Source: Bacillota bacterium
GTDB lineage: Bacteria; Bacillota; Clostridia; Christensenellales; CAG-138
Reading direction: 5' to 3'
Assembly (NCBI GenBank): GCA_023416895.1
Contig: JAEZGQ010000099.1
Span: 1-10,895 of the forward strand
DNA: 10,895 nt
Part shown: one piece after another, positions 6,790-10,895 of the stretch
Layout of the letters: the number at the start of each line of letters is the position of its first letter
Position numbering within the stretch: the first letter of the stretch is position 1
Made by a program: the position numbers and the translations under genes
The notes under the pieces: generated by a model
Databases searched by the model: none
Seen by the model: the letters and a program-made list of their open reading frames with translations, nothing else
Told to the model about the DNA's origin: nothing

Positions 6790-6816
6790 CCGGTAACGTT
6801 ACCGGCAACGTTACCG
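6790..6816 (+). promoter_or_regulatory. Two overlapping LacI-family operators
   Basis: CCGGTAACGTTACCGG (6790-6805) is a perfect 16-bp palindrome with a central CG, as expected for a LacI-family site. CGGCAACGTTACCG (6803-6816) is a second copy with one mismatch in 14. Their centres are 12 bp apart and they share 3 bp. They lie at about +7 to +33 of the predicted transcript, just ahead of a LacI-type gene, which fits negative autoregulation. Confidence 0.75.
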
Positions 6817-6869
6817 AGAATGTTTTCATATTATGTCGAATCAATTTTGTAGCTTCTAGAGGGGTAATA

Positions 6870-7886
6870 GTGGGTCATCTTACGATCAAGGATATCGCTC
6901 GCTTGAGCGGCACTAGTGTAAGCACGGTTTCACGTGTTTTGAACGCCCGTGTGGATGTAAGCGAAGCCTCTCGCCAAAAGGTGCTTGAGGTCATTGGCTC
7001 CAACCACTATGTGCCAAACAACAGCGCGAGAAACCTAGTAAGCAAAAAAACCAATGTCATCGCTGTTATCATAAGGGGCCGCGGCAACCCGTTCTTTGCA
7101 AGGCTCATCAAGATCATTGAGCCTGAACTCAACATGGGCGGCTTTGAAATGTCTGTCCAGCATATAGACACGGACGACGACGAACTTATGGCGGCTGCCA
7201 TGCTTGAGCGCGAAAAACGCCTCAAGGGAATCATCTTCTTAGGCGGCAGGTTCAACTACCGTGCGGATGATATAGCTGCCATTAAGGTACCGTTTGTATG
7301 CTGTTCCTATACGAATGAATTCGGCGCACTTGATGAGGGCAGTTATTCGTCCGTCGCCATCGACGACAAAAAGACCGCCAGGCAAGCAGTCGAGTACCTT
7401 TTGAAAAACGGGCATAGGCGCATCGGCGCTCTCATCGAACGAACCGACGGCGGCTCCATAAGCCAGCTCCGCTACCAAGGCTATTTAGGCGCCCTTCAAG
7501 ACAATGGCATTGCACTCGATCCCGCCCTTGTGGCGAATGCAGGTAGCTTTGAAATGAACGATGCTTACCTTGCAGCTACGGAGCTTATAAAGTCTGCAAA
7601 GCCCACCGCCATTTTTGCCATCTCCGATCTCATGGCTGTGGCGGCAATGAAGGCTGCTTCGGACTTAGGACTCAATGTGCCGGATGACATTTCCGTGATC
7701 GCCATCGACGGCATTGAATTTTCCGCTTACTGCGTACCAACTTTGACAACGCTCGAGCAGCCATTTGATGAGCTTGCGCTCAAGAGCGTGGAAATCCTTA
7801 CTGGTCTTATCAAAAAAGTTGGTGTCAATGGTCACTTCCTCTTTGAAACAAGCCTTAGAGCAGGCGGTTCAGTTAAGAAAATTTAG
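6870..7886 (+). CDS. LacI-family transcriptional repressor
   Basis: This 338-residue regulator has the standard LacI layout and length. An N-terminal helix-turn-helix (LTIKDIARLSGTSVSTVS, residues 4-21, then RVLN) is followed by the hinge region (YVPNNSARNL, about 48-57) and a periplasmic-binding-protein-like effector and dimerisation domain from about 63 to 338. The GTG at 6870 is the start, because AGAGGGG lies 5 nt upstream and the HTH begins directly after it. Two overlapping palindromes with a TAACGTTA core lie 54 nt upstream of the start codon and are the likely binding sites. The gene is the first of a co-directional unit with a sugar-type ABC transporter 64 nt downstream, so the effector is probably the transported sugar or a breakdown product. 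The same palindrome was not found by eye upstream of the symporter operon, so control of that operon is not supported. Confidence 0.93.
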   Translation: MGHLTIKDIARLSGTSVSTVSRVLNARVDVSEASRQKVLEVIGSNHYVPNNSARNLVSKKTNVIAVIIRGRGNPFFARLIKIIEPELNMGGFEMSVQHIDTDDDELMAAAMLEREKRLKGIIFLGGRFNYRADDIAAIKVPFVCCSYTNEFGALDEGSYSSVAIDDKKTARQAVEYLLKNGHRRIGALIERTDGGSISQLRYQGYLGALQDNGIALDPALVANAGSFEMNDAYLAATELIKSAKPTAIFAISDLMAVAAMKAASDLGLNVPDDISVIAIDGIEFSAYCVPTLTTLEQPFDELALKSVEILTGLIKKVGVNGHFLFETSLRAGGSVKKI

Positions 7887-7903
7887 GCAAAACTAGAAAT
7901 GAT

Positions 7904-7936
7904 ATTTAAGTTTGCGCGTTAAGCGCAAATATAAAT
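7904..7936 (+). promoter_or_regulatory. Stem-loop directly before the lipoprotein ribosome binding site
   Basis: TTTGCGC (7911-7917) pairs with GCGCAAA (7923-7929) around GTTAA. The stem extends past one G-U and one A-A mismatch with ATTTA (7904-7908) and TAAAT (7932-7936). It ends exactly one base before the AAGGAG ribosome binding site (7937-7942). No T-run follows. It may stabilise the 5' end of a processed binding-protein message or tune initiation. No clear separate promoter is visible in the 64-nt gap. Confidence 0.6.
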
Positions 7937-7950
7937 AAGGAGTGAGGACA

Positions 7951-9279
7951 ATGAAAAAAACCTTAGCTGTTATTTTGGCGCTTGTTATGATGGTCGGCCT
8001 TGCGGCCTGCCAGCCTGCACCGGCGGGCGAAACCCCGGCACCTGCGGAGTCCGCAGCGCCCATCGAACCCACCCCCGCTGAGCCTACGGCATCAGGCTCC
8101 GTATACTATCTCAACTTCAAACCCGAGCAGGATGCGCAGTGGCAGGAGCTTGCCGCGGCTTACACCCAGGAGACCGGTGTGCCCGTAACGGTCGTGACCG
8201 CCGCGTCTGGCACCTATGAATCCACGCTCATGAGCGAGATGGGTAAATCCGAAGCCCCCACGCTGTTCCAAGTGAACGGCCCCGTCGGCTTGAACAACTG
8301 GAAAAACTACTGCTACGATCTTTCCTCCTCGGCGATCTACGGTGAGCTCACCAGCGACGATTTTGCGCTCAAAGAGGGCAACACCGTCTATGGCATCGCC
8401 TATGTAATCGAGACCTACGGTATTATCGTAAACACGGACCTGTTGACGAAGGCCGGTCACACCATCGACGAGATCAAGGATTTCGCATCCTTCAAGGCCG
8501 TCGTTGAGGACATTACCGCCCGCAAGGCTGAGCTCGGTTTCTCCGCGTTCACTTCCGCCGGTATGGAAGGTTCGTCTGACTGGAGGTTTAAAACCCACCT
8601 TGCCAACCTGCCCATCTACTATGAGTACAAGGCAGACAACATCGGCTCCACCGCTGCCATCAAGGGAACCTACCTCGACAACTATAAGAACATCTGGGAC
8701 CTCTACATCAACAACGCCACTTGTGCGCCCGCCGAGCTTGCGGCCAAGACCGGCAACGACGCTGTGTCCGAGTTCGTGAACGGCGAGGCCGTATTCTATC
8801 AGAACGGTACCTGGGCATATAACGACGTTTCCTCCATCGGCGATGAAAACCTCTACATGCTGCCCATCTACATCGGCGCCGAAGGCGAACAGAACCAGGG
8901 CCTTTGCACCGGTTCCGAGAACTTCTGGTGCGTGAACAAGAATGCCTCCGAGGAAGACATCCAGGCTACCCTTAACTTCCTCAACTGGGTCGTTACCTCC
9001 GAGACAGGCACCGCCGCGCTTGCGGATAAGATGGGCTTCGTCTGCCCGTTCAAGAGCGCTAAGCCTTCCGCCAACCCCCTCATCAAGATCGCGGATGAAT
9101 ACATTGCAAACGGCAAGACCGCGGTTGCATGGTGCTTCGCTACCATGCCCTCCGAGGAGTGGAAGAATGGCGTAGGTTCCGCCCTTACCGCGTATGCTGC
9201 GGGCACCGGCACCTGGGATGCGGTCGTGACCGCGTTCGTGGATGGCTGGGCAACCGAGTATCAGCTTACAAACGGCTGA
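7951..9279 (+). CDS. ABC transporter substrate-binding lipoprotein (carbohydrate, CUT1 type)
   Basis: This 442-residue exported lipoprotein probably captures a sugar or oligosaccharide at the cell surface and hands it to the permease pair encoded downstream. It starts with a basic MKK, a hydrophobic core and a lipobox LAAC (17-20), so Cys20 is predicted to be lipidated after signal peptidase II cleavage. A Pro/Ala/Glu-rich linker (21-50) tethers the two-lobed binding domain, which shows the family pattern near the N-terminus (QWQELAAAYTQETGVPVTVV, residues 65-84) and many aromatic residues suited to sugar stacking. The ATG at 7951 has AAGGAG 8 nt upstream; an in-frame GTG at 7942 overlaps that site and is rejected. 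Codon use is visibly more C-ending (AAC, GAC, TAC, ATC) than in neighbouring genes, which suggests high expression. Stem-loops flank the gene on both sides. Neighbours support a CUT1 importer; the ligand is unknown. Confidence 0.92.
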   Translation: MKKTLAVILALVMMVGLAACQPAPAGETPAPAESAAPIEPTPAEPTASGSVYYLNFKPEQDAQWQELAAAYTQETGVPVTVVTAASGTYESTLMSEMGKSEAPTLFQVNGPVGLNNWKNYCYDLSSSAIYGELTSDDFALKEGNTVYGIAYVIETYGIIVNTDLLTKAGHTIDEIKDFASFKAVVEDITARKAELGFSAFTSAGMEGSSDWRFKTHLANLPIYYEYKADNIGSTAAIKGTYLDNYKNIWDLYINNATCAPAELAAKTGNDAVSEFVNGEAVFYQNGTWAYNDVSSIGDENLYMLPIYIGAEGEQNQGLCTGSENFWCVNKNASEEDIQATLNFLNWVVTSETGTAALADKMGFVCPFKSAKPSANPLIKIADEYIANGKTAVAWCFATMPSEEWKNGVGSALTAYAAGTGTWDAVVTAFVDGWATEYQLTNG

Positions 9280-9311
9280 TTGACGTAGGACAGATTTAAC
9301 CAGTACACTAA

Positions 9312-9340
9312 AAGGGGCGGGCGCACTACGCCCGCCCCTT
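9312..9340 (+). terminator. GC-rich intercistronic hairpin after the lipoprotein gene
   Basis: A perfect 12-bp stem (9312-9323 AAGGGGCGGGCG with 9329-9340, loop CACTA) lies 32 nt after the lipoprotein stop. It is followed by CTAGTTGC, not a T-run, so it should stop transcription only partly or block 3' exonucleases. This would leave more binding protein than permease message. Confidence 0.65.
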
Positions 9341-9538
9341 CTAGTTGCACAAGTTCCGTTCCGCCGTTTGTGCGAGGCTCTTCGGGGTTTTGCGCATCCG
9401 CCTTGCGTGTTTTTGACGCTCCTGGGCGGCGGACGTGAGAGGAAGGAAATCCTGCGGATTTCACTCGTTTTGACGCAAAAGCCGTCAAAGCCGGAACTTC
9501 GCATGGCACGATTGCTTCACAAAACTGGAGGGCGCCGC
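9341..9538. other. Spacer between binding protein and permease, repeat-like
   Basis: This spacer of about 200 nt is unusually long for the inside of an ABC operon. It contains a hairpin GAAATCC-TGC-GGATTTC (9446-9462), the word TTTTGACGC twice (near 9409 and 9468), and paired CCGCC/GGCGG segments around a small GCGT/ACGC stem. An open frame crosses it in phase with the downstream permease, but its start has no ribosome binding site. It resembles repeat-like spacer sequence and weakly resembles 985-1030. No second promoter is convincing. Confidence 0.35.
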
Positions 9539-10393
9539 ATGGTAAAATCGATTAAAAAGTATTGGCCGCTGTTCGTTCTGCCTACGCTCGCCGCGTTTAT
9601 CATCGGCTTTCTTATCCCTTTTGCGGAGGGCGTATATCTTTCCTTTTGCCAATTTACCCTCGTGAAAGACGCTACATGGGTAGGGCTTGATAATTACATC
9701 CGGGTGTTCTCCATCGACGCGACGTTTAAGAATGCATTTGGCTTTACGGCAACGTTTACCGTGGTGACTACGGTGCTTATCAACGTTTTCGCGTTTTGTG
9801 TAGCACTCCTTCTCACGCGCGGTATACGCGGCACCAACTTCTTCCGCTCCGTGTTCTTTATGCCTAACCTTATCGGCGGCATCGTGCTCGGTTACATCTG
9901 GCAGATCCTTTTAAACGGGCTCTTGATGCTGCTGGAAAAGCCGCTTCTCTCGCTCGATGCTACCTACGGTTTTTGGGGGCTTGTGATACTCATGTGCTGG
10001 CAGCAGATCGGTTACATGATGATCATCTACATCGCGGGGCTCCAGAACGTGCCCGGTGACCTCCTTGAGGCAGCGCGTATCGATGGCGCGAGCAAATGGC
10101 AGACGTTGTTGAAAATCAAGATCCCCATGGTCATGCCTTCCATCACCATATGCACGTTTCTCACGCTCACGAACTCCTTTAAGCTGTTCGACCAAAACCT
10201 TTCGCTTACGGGTGGCGAGCCTGCGCATGCTTCTGAAATGCTCGCACTCAATATTTACGATACTTTCTATGCCCGTGCAGGCGCGCAATGGAAAGGGCTG
10301 GGGCAGGCCAAGGCGATGGTATTCTTTTTGCTTGTGGTCGTGCTTGCGCTCATTCAGCTTAGGCTTACGCGCTCCAAGGAGGTGGAAAGGTAA
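9539..10393 (+). CDS. ABC transporter permease (MalF/UgpA type)
   Basis: This 284-residue membrane subunit of a carbohydrate importer has six predicted helices, at about residues 9-31, 70-92, 103-125, 143-165, 198-216 and 260-279. The cytoplasmic EAA loop that docks the ATPase is clear (EAARIDGASKWQTL from 177, with the conserved Gly, followed by KIKIPMVMP). The length is typical of short UgpA/LacF-like permeases that lack the extra periplasmic domain of E. coli MalF. The ATG at 9539 is chosen for GGAGGG 6 nt upstream; an in-frame ATG at 9368 would translate the spacer. The stop overlaps the next start as TAATG, so the two permeases are probably made in equal amounts and form a heterodimer. 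No ATPase gene is seen in the window; many Firmicutes CUT1 systems share a distant MsmK-type ATPase. Confidence 0.93.
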   Translation: MVKSIKKYWPLFVLPTLAAFIIGFLIPFAEGVYLSFCQFTLVKDATWVGLDNYIRVFSIDATFKNAFGFTATFTVVTTVLINVFAFCVALLLTRGIRGTNFFRSVFFMPNLIGGIVLGYIWQILLNGLLMLLEKPLLSLDATYGFWGLVILMCWQQIGYMMIIYIAGLQNVPGDLLEAARIDGASKWQTLLKIKIPMVMPSITICTFLTLTNSFKLFDQNLSLTGGEPAHASEMLALNIYDTFYARAGAQWKGLGQAKAMVFFLLVVVLALIQLRLTRSKEVER

Positions 10394-10895
10394 TGCAAAA
10401 GGAAAAACGCTCAAACACCATCTGGAGCCTTGTTTTGCTCGTCTTCTCCCTGGGGTGGATCTATCCCATCGCGATGATATTTTTCAATTCGCTCAAGCAG
10501 GAACGCGCCATAACCACCGCGTCAGCGTTTCAACTTCCCACCGCGGAAACGTTCAACGGTATTGTTAACTACGTTCGCGCAATAGAACTGCAGGGGTTTT
10601 TGAAAAGCTTCGGCTATAGTTTGTTTATTACGGTTTCCTCGGTGGCGCTCATCCTTGTATGTTGCTCCATGTTTGCATGGTTCATAACCCGCGTGCGTGG
10701 GCCGATCTCGCGCATTATTTATTTGCTGTGCGTGTTTTCCATGGTGGTGCCCTTCCAAATGGTCATGTTCACGCTCTCGCAGACAGCGGATTCATTGGGA
10801 CTCAATACGCCTTGGAATATATGCATCATCTATTTGGGCTTTGGTGCGGGCCTTGCGGTGTTCATGTTTGCGGGTTTTGTAAAATCCATCCCGCT
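10393..10895 (+). CDS. ABC transporter permease (MalG/UgpE type), N-terminal part
   Basis: The frame opens at ATG 10393, overlapping the previous stop by one base (TAATG), and stays open to the right edge for 167 complete codons. Helices are predicted at about residues 11-33, 75-98, 106-128 and 141-161. An extracytoplasmic stretch between the first two (about 34-70) contains the usual short polar region of MalG-like permeases. The VVPFQMVMFTLSQTADSLGL segment (118-137) is typical of this family, and the visible end (GFVKSIP) is where the EAA loop would follow. It pairs with the preceding permease to form the channel for the sugar delivered by the lipoprotein. GGTGG in the end of the preceding gene (10381-10385) may serve as ribosome binding site, helped by coupling. 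The family call is secure; the truncation is only the window edge. Confidence 0.92.
   Translation, partial: MQKEKRSNTIWSLVLLVFSLGWIYPIAMIFFNSLKQERAITTASAFQLPTAETFNGIVNYVRAIELQGFLKSFGYSLFITVSSVALILVCCSMFAWFITRVRGPISRIIYLLCVFSMVVPFQMVMFTLSQTADSLGLNTPWNICIIYLGFGAGLAVFMFAGFVKSIP

Noticed and set aside
8092..9504. 470-codon open frame on the minus strand opposite the lipoprotein gene
   Set aside because: It is fully antisense to a clear lipoprotein gene; its Gly/Val/Arg-rich translation has no domain pattern, and its openness follows from the strong codon bias of the real gene.

Overview
The window reads as a chromosomal stretch from an anaerobic Gram-positive bacterium of the Clostridia (Eubacteriales-like). 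The grounds are strong AGGAGG-type ribosome binding sites, a Clostridia-style substrate-binding lipoprotein with a Pro/Ala/Glu linker, an amino-acid-fermentation-type dehydrogenase, mixed base composition near 50% GC, and long non-coding repeat-like spacers. The family or genus cannot be fixed from the sequence alone. No rRNA, tRNA, CRISPR array, transposase or phage gene was seen.

Layout. (1) Bases 1-465, minus strand: the N-terminal 155 residues of a DapB-fold, 2,4-diaminopentanoate dehydrogenase (Ord)-like NAD(P)-dependent oxidoreductase, with its own promoter; the gene runs out of the left edge. (2) 466-1105: a gene-poor spacer with a large nested inverted-repeat structure (656-739) and repeat-like sequence. 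(3) 1106-1846, plus strand: an unrecognised protein with two membrane helices, whose last ~47 codons seem to run into a second repeat-like block (about 1700-2095) containing a strong imperfect hairpin. (4) 2256-6513, plus strand: a three-gene operon under a clear promoter, translationally coupled by two ATGA overlaps. It encodes a GPH/MelB-type sugar:cation symporter, a phytoene-desaturase/retinol-saturase-type FAD oxidoreductase, and a geranylgeranyl-reductase-type flavoprotein. It closes with an intrinsic terminator at 6557-6590. (5) 6749-10895, plus strand: a carbohydrate-uptake operon that starts with a LacI-family repressor, whose own transcript begins just upstream of two overlapping palindromic operators. 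It continues with a CUT1-type substrate-binding lipoprotein and two MalF/MalG-type permeases, the second cut by the right edge. No ATPase or glycoside hydrolase lies inside the window.

How it fits together. Units 4 and 5 are both uptake units, but they are separated by a terminator and have independent promoters. In unit 5 the repressor probably senses the imported sugar or a derivative and controls its own operon. The lipoprotein message is bracketed by two stem-loops, a usual way to make binding protein in excess over permease. Unit 4 is the most unusual part: a cation symporter of the glycoside/hexuronide family is tightly coupled to two flavoenzymes from families that usually reduce or desaturate isoprenoid chains. 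This suggests import and redox modification of a small molecule or its conjugate, not simple sugar catabolism. The substrate is not evident from sequence.
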